From Candidatus Saccharimonadales bacterium (GTDB lineage Bacteria > Patescibacteriota > Saccharimonadia > Saccharimonadales > DASZAF01), in contig DASZAF010000022.1 in NCBI GenBank assembly GCA_035945435.1, positions 1-56,851 on the forward strand: a DNA stretch of 56,851 nt, read 5' to 3'. Below, piece by piece: positions 1 to 9,596 of this stretch. Every line of letters starts with the position of its first letter. The first letter of the stretch is position 1. The translations under genes were made by a program, and so were the position numbers. The notes under the pieces are model-generated. The model was not told the DNA's origin. It saw nothing but the letters and a program-made list of their open reading frames with translations, and searched no databases.

Positions 1-699
1 GAGGCGCTCATCAAGGACCGTCTCAGGCGTCTGAGTACCCCACACTATACCCTGGTGAAGATCGGTAATTCGCAGCTCGTCATTCTTGGCATAGAAAGCA
101 AACATCAGCTGGTCGAGTGTCTTGGTCATGTGGTAGACAGAACCAGGATTGGCAGGATGGAGAATATTACGGGTTATCTCACCCTCTGGTGTTTCGACTT
201 TGACATCTAAGTAGCCTTCAGGTATTGGAGCGCTACCTGACCAACCATAGCCGTAGACTCCCATGGTGCCAAGGTGGACGACATGAGCATCTGAATTGCT
301 TTCAACAAGTGCACACAAGAGGTTGTGAGTGGCGTTAACGTTATTATTGACCGTGTAACGCTTAGTCGAGGGGCTCTTCATCGAGTATGGGGCCGAGCGC
401 TGCTCAGCGAAGTGGACGATGGCATCTGGTTTGTGTGACTTAAGGTAGCCAACCAGCTTATCGTACTCTGTAGCCAGATCGAGTATGTCAAAACCGATTC
501 TCTTGCCTGAGATTTTCCGCCATGCCGACAGGCGTGTACTCATGTTAGCGATCGGCGTTAACGACTCAACCTCGAGCACGACATCGATCTGTCGACGGCT
601 TAGATTGTCGACGATAGTGACGTCATGGCCGAGCTTTGATAGGTGTAGTGCGGTGGGCCAACCACAGAAACCGTCACCTCCTAAGACTAATATGTTCAT
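1..699 (-). CDS. UDP-sulfoquinovose synthase-like NAD-dependent epimerase (3' end outside window)
   Basis: The first 233 residues are present; the C-terminus lies beyond the window edge. The N-terminus has a Rossmann NAD loop (GGDGFCGWPTALHLSKLG), then HFAEQRSAPYSM, LGTMGVYG and the catalytic YHMTK (Y-x3-K), then DLHQGIVWGTQT. These match the SQD1 family block by block (GGDGYCGW, HFGEQRSAPYSM, LGTMGEYG, DLNQGVVYG). Known members convert UDP-glucose and sulfite to UDP-sulfoquinovose, the head-group donor of sulfolipid; some relatives act on other sugars. The ATG is preceded by AAGGAGAAC about 13 bases upstream. Family assignment is strong; the actual substrate is inferred. Confidence 0.88.
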   Translation of the reverse strand, partial: MNILVLGGDGFCGWPTALHLSKLGHDVTIVDNLSRRQIDVVLEVESLTPIANMSTRLSAWRKISGKRIGFDILDLATEYDKLVGYLKSHKPDAIVHFAEQRSAPYSMKSPSTKRYTVNNNVNATHNLLCALVESNSDAHVVHLGTMGVYGYGWSGSAPIPEGYLDVKVETPEGEITRNILHPANPGSVYHMTKTLDQLMFAFYAKNDELRITDLHQGIVWGTQTPETVLDERL

Positions 700-788
700 T
701 GGTGTAGTTTAGTTCTCCTTAAGTAACCTCTTTATATACGGTGATTATGAGAGATTGCTTATGAATGGCCGGTCAGCACCCTCATCTG

Positions 789-816
789 TTGCCAGGTCCA
801 TCAGATCAGTTATAAT
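789..816 (+). promoter_or_regulatory. Promoter of tRNA-Pro
   Basis: TTGCCA at 789-794, a 16-base spacer and a perfect TATAAT at 811-816, 10 bases before the tRNA. This is the cleanest -35/-10 pair in the window. Confidence 0.7.
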
Positions 817-826
817 AACAATGCCT

Positions 827-903
827 CGGGGTGTGGCGCAGTTGGCTAGCGCGCAGCGTTCGGGACGCTGAGGTCGGAGGTTCAAGTCCTCTCACCCCGA
901 CCA
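827..903 (+). tRNA. tRNA-Pro (anticodon CGG)
   Basis: Acceptor CGGGGTG pairs with CACCCCG, discriminator A at 900, and the 3' CCA is encoded. The anticodon stem CAGCG/CGCTG closes the loop TTCGGGA, giving anticodon CGG. The T arm reads GGAGGTTCAAGTCCTC. Confidence 0.95.
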
Positions 904-920
904 GATCATAAGATTTATTC

Positions 921-1520
921 TCAAGGAAGTCGTGTTGCTCTAATAAGACGAGGTATCAATCCTCTTTGCCAGGTAGGGTTCAAGCGACGTGTATACATTG
1001 TCAATACACGCTCGATTAGACCACCATGGCTATCGACACTCCCAGGTTCTGGCTGTATCGTATGTATCTCTGGTTCCAGACCGTAAGCCTGATAGTGAAG
1101 CAAGAGACGCGGTACTTGGGATAGCGAACATACTGCTACAAGCCTTGAATAGGTTTGCGCATGCTCTCGCAGGGCTTGTGCTGCAACATACACCTCGTCG
1201 CCTGCGTTATAAACGCCACGCTCTCCCTTATATCGCCTGTTCCAGTCTGAACCGTGGGTACGACCAAACGGCACGCCTCGCCTTTGGGTGAGGTATCTGA
1301 CGCCTGCGGCAGCAAGGGGGACGTGATCAACTCTACGCCCGCGGCGATGTCTGCTGCCAGGTACGTAAATTACCGACTTGGCTGCAAGCTCGCTTGCTCT
1401 CGCGTCGTCAAACAGAGTTGCCGCTAGATCAAGACGAGCTGCGAACTCTTTATTCGGATATATGCCCTCTCGAAGAGGATTTTGAGCGTGTGCGACTATC
1501 AAGCTTCCATTCGAGGACAT
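921..1520 (-). CDS. YdcF/DUF218-like protein
   Basis: 199 residues, no signal peptide or membrane segment. The order of elements resembles the DUF218/YdcF (SanA/ElyC-like) fold: an early strand SVIYVPGSRHR, then GVYNAGDEVYVAAQAL where the family has its S-x-N-T/E-x-A helix, then RLVAVCSLSQVPRLLLHYQAYGLEP where the family has VT-x-xH-x-x-R-A. The usual N-terminal membrane helix is missing. Family members are linked to envelope or sugar metabolism without a firmly known reaction. It converges on tRNA-Pro. The assignment rests on pattern only. Confidence 0.5.
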   Translation of the reverse strand: MSSNGSLIVAHAQNPLREGIYPNKEFAARLDLAATLFDDARASELAAKSVIYVPGSRHRRGRRVDHVPLAAAGVRYLTQRRGVPFGRTHGSDWNRRYKGERGVYNAGDEVYVAAQALREHAQTYSRLVAVCSLSQVPRLLLHYQAYGLEPEIHTIQPEPGSVDSHGGLIERVLTMYTRRLNPTWQRGLIPRLIRATRLP

Positions 1521-1575
1521 GGCTATAGCTAAACATAAAGGGACAGATTACGTAAGTAAAACCTTCGTCGACCTG

Positions 1576-2172
1576 TTACCAGGCAACTTGGCTTGGGATC
1601 ACGTTGGCTTGGTGCCAGTAATCAAGGATCGATGTCTGTACGAGTGGCGTACAGGGAATCTGCTGACCCTGTTGGTCGCCAGTTAGAACTAGACATGTGG
1701 TAGGCGCAGGCGGGTTATTGTCACCTGCTGAGATGCGCCAGTCGAATGGTTCGACAAGACCTTGTACCGCTCCGTCGTTGACTGCTATCAGGCGGTGTCT
1801 CCACTGGGCGGTCTTGGTCATCCCGTTCGGACCGTTCTGGTTAAAATATGCTTCGTTGACTACATAGTCGCTGGACGGGTGGGGATGCTGATAGAAGTCG
1901 GACACGAACGCCCACATGCCGCCATAGAGGAACCCAAATCCTGATATGCAGTCCCATGAATAGAGGGACTTATATTCTTGGCAGTGCCAATGCGTGCCGT
2001 TTGGATCTGGATAGGGGCTATTATCAGCGGAACTGCTGGATAGATATACGTGGGCACCAATGAATGCAACTACAAGGACTGATACAACAGCCGTAATGAG
2101 TTTGTAGCGGCCGAGGTTCGTCTTGGCTCGTTTGCTTACTGATGGGAGCTTTCGCTTTTTAGTGTTTTTCAT
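1576..2172 (-). CDS. Membrane-anchored hypothetical protein
   Basis: 198 residues. A Lys/Arg-rich cytoplasmic N-terminus (about residues 1-22) is followed by one membrane helix (about 25-44, ITAVVSVLVVAFIGAHVYL) and an extracytoplasmic domain rich in Trp, Pro and Tyr with Cys in CQEY, WDCIS, TTCLV and IPCTP, which could form disulfides. I do not recognise the family. The topology (basic tail, single helix, secreted domain) is that of several other surface proteins in this window, such as those at 13843 and 46875. A genuine gene is supported by its length and by its clean fit between neighbours. Confidence 0.6.
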   Translation of the reverse strand: MKNTKKRKLPSVSKRAKTNLGRYKLITAVVSVLVVAFIGAHVYLSSSSADNSPYPDPNGTHWHCQEYKSLYSWDCISGFGFLYGGMWAFVSDFYQHPHPSSDYVVNEAYFNQNGPNGMTKTAQWRHRLIAVNDGAVQGLVEPFDWRISAGDNNPPAPTTCLVLTGDQQGQQIPCTPLVQTSILDYWHQANVIPSQVAW

Positions 2173-2372
2173 AGTCGTTGTTTACGCTTATGGTTAATAT
2201 CTTACAACACTTTACCATGAACCCCGAGAGAGAACAATCGCTCCGGTCGACCAGTCGAAATTAGTAGAGCTTGTTGATTGAGAGCTATTTCACAACCATG
2301 TGACGCAAGTTGCTATTGTGTTTATGCTTGTCGCCCCTTATTATTAGGGGGAGAGTTTGAGAGACAAAAAGG

Positions 2373-5300
2373 GTGAAAATAAACATAATAAGGTCAAAAG
2401 GGCCTGTTTACCGGTACGGGGTTCCTTATCGTCGCCCCTCAAAATATGGGCCTTTCATCTCCCACTGGGGTTCTGCCTTGGCTTTTTTTGGAGCGATGGT
2501 TCTTCTTATCTTTGCTCCACTTATGCCATACCTTGCACGCCCCCATTATCATCTAGCTGACGGTTCAGGTGAATATGCGGCCAGCAATGTAATCGGCGAA
2601 TTTAATGCAGTCGGGGGCGCCTTCTCGAACTTTATCGAACCAACCAACCAATACGGGATGGGTCCCAACGATATCGTCGTGGACACATCTAATCACCGTC
2701 TCTTTATTGATGACGGCAGCAACTCACGAATCCTCGTCTATAATCTTGATAACAACAACAATCTTGTAAGTACGATCCCGAATTATGTTCTCGGTGAGCC
2801 TGACTTAACGACCGAGACGAACAGCTTCACCAACCAGCCTGTCACTCAGAGTAGTATCGCCTGTAGCAATGCGATGGCTTTCGACTCAGTCAACGATAGG
2901 CTCTTTGTGGCTGATGAGTGCGACAGCCGTGTCCTCGTCTTCGATTTCGCAGGCGGGATTAGCAATAATATGAACGCCAGTTACGTGCTTGGCCAGTCGA
3001 ACTTTACAACAGGTAATACCGATCTGGGTAATACGGAATCCGACTCGCAGACAAATATTCTAGACCCACAAGCGCTCGCCTATGACACGTCTAGCCAGCA
3101 ACTCTTTGTAGCCGACTACAATGGTTCTCGTCTCCTTATCTTTAACCTCTCCAGCGGGATTAGCGACAATATGCCTGCCAGTAACGTTCTCGGTGAGCCC
3201 GACTATACGACACACGTCAACTTGGCTTCGCCGACGATTAACGGGAGTGTCACCCTTGATCCAAACGGTGTTGCGTACGATTTAGCGAACAAACTTCTCT
3301 ATGTCAGTGATGCTCAATCTGACGGGATAGCCAGCATATCAGGAGGTCGTGTTCTCGTGTATAACCTCTCCAGCGGAATTACTAACGGTATGGCGGCCAG
3401 TCATGTCTTGGGCCAACCTAACACCTCAGGTGATACGCATGCACTCACCCAGAGCGGGATGAACACGCCAGGTCACCTGTTGCTGGATACGGCGACAGAC
3501 CAGCTCTTTGTTTCGGACTTCGGTAATGCCCGTGATACGGTCTTTGACCTCGGCGGCGGGATATCAGACGGCATGAACGCTAGCTTTGTTCTCGGGGAGC
3601 CAAATTTCACGACCGCCAACACGACCGATACAACTATCAATAGCACAACATACTGGGAGCCAAACGGTTTTGGTTATGATCCAGGAAACAAACGACTCTA
3701 TCTAAGCGATAACGACTCTCGTGTTTTGACACTTGATCTCTCTAGTGGTGTTTCAAATGATATGGCTCCAACGAGCGTCCTTGGCCAGACCGACTTTAAT
3801 GGCAATCCAACATATACGAGTGCAGGCTTTAACGATAAGGGTCACTTCTTAAACGAGTTTGCCGATCAGCCAAATGGTACCTATGTCGATACTGTGCATC
3901 ACCTTCTGTATGTGGCAGATGCCGGTTTTGATCGGGTTATGGTATACCAGCTTGATAACAACGACAACCTGGCCAGCCCTCCAGTTGCTAGTTACGTCTT
4001 AGGTCAACCAGACTTTACAACTACCGCATCCACAAGCGCAAGTCAGACTACTATAACCTGTCCGTCCGGAATCACGGGCGACCCGAATCGTAATCTGCTC
4101 TTTGTCGCTGACGCGTGCTCCGATCGTGTCCTTGTGTACGATCTCTCTAACGGTATATCCGACGGAATGCCGGCTAAGTATGTCATCGGCCAGACGACTT
4201 GGACAGGAAGTGGAAGTGGCGACACTCAGACCACCCTCAACGATCCATACGCAGGAATAGCTTATGACCCGAATACAGACTACCTCTACGTTGGGGATGT
4301 ATCTAACAATCGTGTCATGGTCTACAACACCAGTACCGGTTCGTTATCCACAGGGATGGGGGCCAGTTACGTCATCGGCCAGACGAACTATACCAATAAT
4401 GTGACTGGGACGTCCCAGAGTACCTTCAGCAGTAGTGGGAGCCTGGACGGACTCGCCATCGATACGCAAAACGATGAACTGTTCGTGGCTGATGCCGGAT
4501 CGGCGAACAGAGTGCTCGTCTTTAATACTGCTGCGATCGGCAGTGGGATGCTGGCTAGTCATGTACTTGGGGAGCCTAACTTTACGAGTACGACCTCGAC
4601 CGCAGGGACGCCACCTCCGAAAGCAAACCAGTTCATTCCCTTTGGACTTGCATATGACCAAGTAAATCAACGCCTATTCGTCGAGGACGAAGCAAGCTCA
4701 CGTATTCTCGGTTTCGATCTCTCAGGGGGCATCACAGACAACGCAAACGCAAACGAAGTCATCGGCCAACCAAATCTGACTACCTACAATGCGATGAATA
4801 TACCTAGCAAGTACGATATGGATCTGCCCTATGGACTGACGGACGCATACGATACAACATCGAATCAGCTCTATGTCTCTGATCAAGAGGATGGTCGAGT
4901 GTTGATTTTCGGCTTTGCGAATCTAGTACCTATCAATACCAGTCCGACGGTTGGCACTAATTATTCACAGGTGCTCGGCGATCAGACACAGGGTGCGGTG
5001 AGTTACTCGTTACTCTCAGGTTCACCGCCGACCGGACTATCTTTTAACTCGGGCACGGGGCAGTTGAGTGGTACGGTCACGACACCCGGCACGTATAGCT
5101 TCACAGTTAAGATCACTGACAATAACGGATCCATCGGTACATACACTGATACCCATACTTACAACGTCACGGTCAGCCAAAGTGGTGGAGGTGGAGGAGG
5201 TGGTGGCACCGGGGGAGGAACCGGCGGCGGAAGTGGTGGTGGAACTGGAAGCGGGGGCTCCGGCTCCGGTGGTACATCGACACCGAGCGGCCCATCAAAG

Positions 5301-7124
5301 CCGCCCACTACTATCCTGACATCAAGCCCTCCGACGACATCTATACCGACCGCCCCTCAGCCGAAGCATACGAAGGCAACTGAGCAGAGCACTGTAATCG
5401 ATCTTGATAAGCAGAAAGACTTTACCGACGGCTCAGGCTATACCCATACCTCAAGAATGGGGCAGGCTACAGTTTACCAGCTCTGTCTACCCGATAACTC
5501 TGCCACTTCGAACACCTGCGCTCAGTCTCCGGCCTCGAGTAGTTCTGAAACTACGTACAGCTTAACAGTTGCGAAAATTTCGACTAGTGGCGGTACGTCG
5601 ATGGCAACGATTAGCGTTAACCCAGCCTCATTGAATAATCAGACAGTCACATTTACGCCTGGCCAAACAAGACTCCTTGATCTCAATAATAGTGGACACA
5701 ACAATGTTGGAGTCGAAGCGGTCAACATCTCGTCTTCGACCGGCGCGGTGACCCTCAAATTCTGGAAACTGGCTAGCTTCAAGGCCCCTCTGCCGCTCTT
5801 GACTCGTGTGGCCAACCAGATCGTCAAGATACTGCCACACGCAATCATCTATGCCTTCCCTTATATTCTCTTTGTCATGCTCGGGATCTACACGCTCATG
5901 GTCTTCTATCAATCGGCCAAAGAAATACGTGAGTATGCACGCCTTGAAAGTCTACTTAGTAGGGCTCGTGGCGTTAACGAGATGAAGAAGACTTTTATCG
6001 AGCTGGCTTCACACTACCTGCGTACGCCAATGACGCTTCTGACAGGTGGGGTCGATCTATCTAAATCATTAGGAGGCGTAGATACGAAGATCATCCCCGT
6101 ACTACAAGCAGCGACACAAGATATGCATACAAAGATCGAACAACTTCTGTCAGATGCCCAAGCTACAAGCCAAGGGCCATCCACTTTTGAGCCGAGTATG
6201 AATAAAGAAGATATCAAGTTCTCGTATCTCATTAAGCAGCGTGGCTTTATGCTGCCGCTCGTAATGTTGGGTATAATCTGGATTGCCTTTAACTATTTAA
6301 TGTCTCATGCGACTACCTTTACGGTAAGTCAGGTAGGCATTGCCTTGCAGGCTATCGTCTTCGCCGTCATCATCCTTGCCCTCTACCAAGTACATCGCAA
6401 CCGCTTCCTCAGAAGGCGGGATACGGCACTGCTGAAACAAGTAGTCGACAAGGAAGCTTCTCTCGGCGTCGCTCGTGATAGTCTGATCAATCATGCCGTA
6501 TCGGCGCTTAAAGGGGATCTTGCTAAAATCCACTCTGCTATAAGCGGTAATGACTCTCCTGCCGTGAAGGCGATTTCCAACGGTGAACAGCGGCTTCAGG
6601 CGCTCGTTGATAAATTCATTGTTGCTTCTAGGCTTCATGGTTATATGAGTCACGAACCATATAAGCAGACCTCATTTAGCAGCGTCCTAACCGGTGCATT
6701 TAGAGGCATGAAGGATAAGGTCTCACAGAAAGAACTACACTTCCAGGCTCCGCAGGATATGCATGTCGACCTTCAAGAACCGGGCCTCTTTACCTACGTC
6801 TTAAATGGGGTTATCGATAATGCTGTTTCGTATAGTCCCGAGAAAGGAACGATTGAGGTAGGCACCTCGTTCCAGTCTGGCAAGCTAACAGTTTCGGTGC
6901 ATGACCAAGGTGACGGAATCTCGAAGGAAAAACTTGCTCGTCTGTTCCAACCGTTCACAAAGAGCGAAGGCGCCGAGGTCTTTAACCATGAGGGAATGGG
7001 CTTCAGTCTCTATCTCGATAAACTTATCCTGACTTACTTAGGGGGTGATATCATCCTTGATTCGCGCACAGGTCATGGCACGACCGTATCAGTGTCTGTT
7101 CCCACGCAACCGGCTGTTACGTAG
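2373..7124 (+). CDS. NHL-propeller receptor histidine kinase with two DHp-like segments
   Basis: 1583 residues, GTG start (an ATG start would lose the basic N-terminus before the signal anchor). Order: signal-anchor helix (about 33-54); many repeats of the type YVLGQxxFT/RLFVADxxxSRVLVF forming NHL-like beta-propellers (about 60-850); an Ig-like putative-Ig domain (about 853-935); a Gly/Ser linker (936-968); a second beta domain; a membrane helix (about 1150-1175); a DHp helix with H-box ASHYLRTPMT (His about 1214); two further membrane helices (about 1290-1345); a second DHp-like helix (LINHAVSALKGDL, about 1370); and a HATPase domain with N-box NGVIDNAVSYSP, DQGDGI, LFQPF and GMGFSL. It should sense an external ligand and autophosphorylate. 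No response regulator is adjacent. Two DHp-like segments split by a membrane hairpin are unusual. Confidence 0.85.
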   Translation: MKINIIRSKGPVYRYGVPYRRPSKYGPFISHWGSALAFFGAMVLLIFAPLMPYLARPHYHLADGSGEYAASNVIGEFNAVGGAFSNFIEPTNQYGMGPNDIVVDTSNHRLFIDDGSNSRILVYNLDNNNNLVSTIPNYVLGEPDLTTETNSFTNQPVTQSSIACSNAMAFDSVNDRLFVADECDSRVLVFDFAGGISNNMNASYVLGQSNFTTGNTDLGNTESDSQTNILDPQALAYDTSSQQLFVADYNGSRLLIFNLSSGISDNMPASNVLGEPDYTTHVNLASPTINGSVTLDPNGVAYDLANKLLYVSDAQSDGIASISGGRVLVYNLSSGITNGMAASHVLGQPNTSGDTHALTQSGMNTPGHLLLDTATDQLFVSDFGNARDTVFDLGGGISDGMNASFVLGEPNFTTANTTDTTINSTTYWEPNGFGYDPGNKRLYLSDNDSRVLTLDLSSGVSNDMAPTSVLGQTDFNGNPTYTSAGFNDKGHFLNEFADQPNGTYVDTVHHLLYVADAGFDRVMVYQLDNNDNLASPPVASYVLGQPDFTTTASTSASQTTITCPSGITGDPNRNLLFVADACSDRVLVYDLSNGISDGMPAKYVIGQTTWTGSGSGDTQTTLNDPYAGIAYDPNTDYLYVGDVSNNRVMVYNTSTGSLSTGMGASYVIGQTNYTNNVTGTSQSTFSSSGSLDGLAIDTQNDELFVADAGSANRVLVFNTAAIGSGMLASHVLGEPNFTSTTSTAGTPPPKANQFIPFGLAYDQVNQRLFVEDEASSRILGFDLSGGITDNANANEVIGQPNLTTYNAMNIPSKYDMDLPYGLTDAYDTTSNQLYVSDQEDGRVLIFGFANLVPINTSPTVGTNYSQVLGDQTQGAVSYSLLSGSPPTGLSFNSGTGQLSGTVTTPGTYSFTVKITDNNGSIGTYTDTHTYNVTVSQSGGGGGGGGTGGGTGGGSGGGTGSGGSGSGGTSTPSGPSKPPTTILTSSPPTTSIPTAPQPKHTKATEQSTVIDLDKQKDFTDGSGYTHTSRMGQATVYQLCLPDNSATSNTCAQSPASSSSETTYSLTVAKISTSGGTSMATISVNPASLNNQTVTFTPGQTRLLDLNNSGHNNVGVEAVNISSSTGAVTLKFWKLASFKAPLPLLTRVANQIVKILPHAIIYAFPYILFVMLGIYTLMVFYQSAKEIREYARLESLLSRARGVNEMKKTFIELASHYLRTPMTLLTGGVDLSKSLGGVDTKIIPVLQAATQDMHTKIEQLLSDAQATSQGPSTFEPSMNKEDIKFSYLIKQRGFMLPLVMLGIIWIAFNYLMSHATTFTVSQVGIALQAIVFAVIILALYQVHRNRFLRRRDTALLKQVVDKEASLGVARDSLINHAVSALKGDLAKIHSAISGNDSPAVKAISNGEQRLQALVDKFIVASRLHGYMSHEPYKQTSFSSVLTGAFRGMKDKVSQKELHFQAPQDMHVDLQEPGLFTYVLNGVIDNAVSYSPEKGTIEVGTSFQSGKLTVSVHDQGDGISKEKLARLFQPFTKSEGAEVFNHEGMGFSLYLDKLILTYLGGDIILDSRTGHGTTVSVSVPTQPAVT

Positions 7125-7127
7125 TCA

Positions 7128-9596
7128 TTAGAGATCTTTCATCATCTGTTCGAGCTGGCGTGTGGCTTTATCGTAATCTTGCCCGTGCCCGAACATCACT
7201 GGCTCGGAAATTCTGACGGTGACTTTACTGTGGCGTTTTGGCCATTTGGCGTGAAGAGGCATCGTCCCATACAGTCCGATACTTTTGACGATAACAACGG
7301 GCATCTCTAATTCGACCGCCAAAAGACCTGCTCCTGATTTGAATGGCTGCTGCTTGCCGTTCTTACTTATCTTTCCTTCTGGTGCGATGAGAACGCTCCA
7401 GCCCTTATCGGCAAGAGTTCCAATGTAGCTCAGGCTTGGCATGTAAGGTTCGTGCCTGGCCATATTGAAGCTTCCATAACAGAGCCTGCCGAATAACGCT
7501 GCTACTTTATGTGCTTTCATAAAGTCGTCGGCCTGCGCAGTACTCAGGTGGCGCCGGAATCGATTCGGGATGACCTGGTAGGTGAGCATAGCATCAAGGT
7601 TATCGACGTGGTTGAAGATAAAGATAACAGGCCCTTCGAGACCCTTAAGGTGCTCGCGACCCTCGACACGGACAGACACAAATGTCCCCAGAAGAGTTCG
7701 AATAAATATCTCCCGAAAAACATCACCAGTGCTTCTGGGCAGAGGCTCATAGGGCCAGTCGGGTCGTTTGGCGACCGGCTCAACGGCGGTTCCCTTTGAA
7801 ACAAGACGACGCAAGGCCGCTACTGTAGTCGTCTGGGTCACGGAAGATTCGGAGATACTTATCCCCATCTGTTCTTCTACCAGAGCGACAACGTTCAACC
7901 GGCGCAGTGAGTCGAGACCGATATCGGCTAACCTATCGCTCTCTTTGATTCGGGCTGCCGGCTTATCGAGACTCATCCTCAATACGCGGATAAGCTGATC
8001 CTGGTTCTTGTCAGCTGCCGACTCTTTCGACTTGCTTTCCCGAGTCTGGTTGGCCCATCTCTGAACCAGCTTGCGATCAATCTTGAGTAGTCTGGTCCGC
8101 GGGAAGTCCTTATCGGGCCATCGTCGCCAGCCCGCAATATGCTGGAACGAAGCCAGATGTTCGTTCACCTCTGCTATAAGGGTGGTTATGGCTCTATCAG
8201 AACGGCTCGACGTTACGATTGCTTGTACCTGCTCACCATCTGGGGTCGATATGCCGACGATACAGACGTCTCCGAGCTCAGGACGTTTGGCCGTGACGGC
8301 TTCAATATCCTCGGGAAAGACTTTGAGCCCATTGCTCAGAACGATGGCAAACTTCAGACGCCCCTGAATGCGCAGCCAACCGTCTTCAAGGTTGCCGACA
8401 TCGCCTGTTCGGAACCACCCGTCCTTACTGAGAACTTCTTTAGTGGCTTTTTGGTTGTTCCAATATCCCTTGAAGATATTCGGGCCCTTAGCCTGGATCT
8501 CTCCGTCACCGGCAATCCGTACGCGGACATTATCGAGCGGCATGCCAGCCGAACCAGATCGACGATCGTTCTGGTGGTTAACGGTCAGGATCGGGGCAGT
8601 CTCAGTCAAACCGTAGCCCTGCAGCGTGATGACTCCCATGAGCTCCCAAGCTCTGGCTACGCTCTCGGGTATCGGTGCACCGCCGGTCACAACCATCTCC
8701 AATGCACCACCGAGTCGTTCGTGTACTTTGTGAAAGAGCGCCCGCCTGGCAGGTAGCGGCAACACCTCAGCAAGCTTAAAAGCAAATGCCAGCGATTTAG
8801 CCTGGCCAGTCTCGGCAGCAGTCTGCTTAATTCGCTCAAGTAGAAGTATGAGAAGTTGGGGAATGGCGGCTATGACTGTTACGTGATACTCCTGCAGGCC
8901 TCTGGCTATGGCGGCGGGTGTGACGCGGGGGATATAGAATATGCTGGCTCCTGATGAGAGCACCGCCAGACAACCACCCGTCAGTTCGTACATATGTGAT
9001 AAGGGTAGCACCGACAGTAACCGCCAGTCGGAGTCGATAGTTAAGGCGCGCTGAACACCCTCAACATTACTTAGAATATTGCGCTGAGTTAGCATGACAC
9101 CCTTCGGATCGGCGGTGGTTCCCGAAGTAAAGACGATGACCGCTAAGTCATCTCCGGAGATAGACGTTTTTGGCGCAATTGTAGATTGTTTCTCAATCTG
9201 TTCCCTCAGTTCATCGAGGATGACTGTTCTATGCTTCTTATCTAAGCCGGAGTGGAGATGCTTACTTCTGAAGATAAATTTTGGTTCGGTCTGGCTGGCA
9301 TAGTTCAAGATAGTCTCGGGTGTGCTTGCGACATCAACGGGCACCACGACTACACCGATCAGCTGGGCCCCCAGGAAAAGCTTGACCCAGTCAGGCGAAT
9401 TGGGGGCGACAATCATAAGGCGATCGCCATGCTTCAATCCAAGTGAAATGAGGTAGTGGGCAACTTGGTATGACTGCTTTCGCAAGTCGGCATACGTCGT
9501 TCGCTCGATCTTAAGAAACGGTCGGATAGTCAGGGCCAAGCGGTTGTTAAAAGCCCACATGCTACTAACAAAGTCACCAAAATGTCGGTAGCTCAT
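7128..9596 (-). CDS. Acyl-CoA/ACP ligase fused to carrier protein and acyltransferase (Aas-like)
   Basis: 822 residues in three parts. An AMP-forming acyl ligase has the P-loop FTSGTTADPKG (about 155), GYGLTETAP and WFRTGDVG. An acyl-carrier domain carries the phosphopantetheine Ser in DIGLDSLRRL (about 560). A PlsC-like acyltransferase has H-x4-D in FNHVDNLD (about 660) and a later APEGKISK block. Inferred role: activate a fatty acid, load it on its own carrier and transfer it to a glycerolipid, a one-protein route for using scavenged fatty acids. The start overlaps the stop of the AcpS gene by four bases, so translation is coupled. It meets the sensor kinase gene tail to tail with 3 bases between. 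Confidence 0.88.
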   Translation of the reverse strand: MSYRHFGDFVSSMWAFNNRLALTIRPFLKIERTTYADLRKQSYQVAHYLISLGLKHGDRLMIVAPNSPDWVKLFLGAQLIGVVVVPVDVASTPETILNYASQTEPKFIFRSKHLHSGLDKKHRTVILDELREQIEKQSTIAPKTSISGDDLAVIVFTSGTTADPKGVMLTQRNILSNVEGVQRALTIDSDWRLLSVLPLSHMYELTGGCLAVLSSGASIFYIPRVTPAAIARGLQEYHVTVIAAIPQLLILLLERIKQTAAETGQAKSLAFAFKLAEVLPLPARRALFHKVHERLGGALEMVVTGGAPIPESVARAWELMGVITLQGYGLTETAPILTVNHQNDRRSGSAGMPLDNVRVRIAGDGEIQAKGPNIFKGYWNNQKATKEVLSKDGWFRTGDVGNLEDGWLRIQGRLKFAIVLSNGLKVFPEDIEAVTAKRPELGDVCIVGISTPDGEQVQAIVTSSRSDRAITTLIAEVNEHLASFQHIAGWRRWPDKDFPRTRLLKIDRKLVQRWANQTRESKSKESAADKNQDQLIRVLRMSLDKPAARIKESDRLADIGLDSLRRLNVVALVEEQMGISISESSVTQTTTVAALRRLVSKGTAVEPVAKRPDWPYEPLPRSTGDVFREIFIRTLLGTFVSVRVEGREHLKGLEGPVIFIFNHVDNLDAMLTYQVIPNRFRRHLSTAQADDFMKAHKVAALFGRLCYGSFNMARHEPYMPSLSYIGTLADKGWSVLIAPEGKISKNGKQQPFKSGAGLLAVELEMPVVIVKSIGLYGTMPLHAKWPKRHSKVTVRISEPVMFGHGQDYDKATRQLEQMMKDL

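Noticed and set aside
5628-5912. Reverse-strand frame of 94 residues within the sensor kinase gene
   Set aside because: Antisense shadow of the linker and membrane segment of the kinase, with no motif or ribosome site.
8139-8756. 205-residue forward frame inside the acyl-ligase gene
   Set aside because: It lies fully antisense to a well-supported gene with all ligase motifs and has no recognisable protein features of its own.
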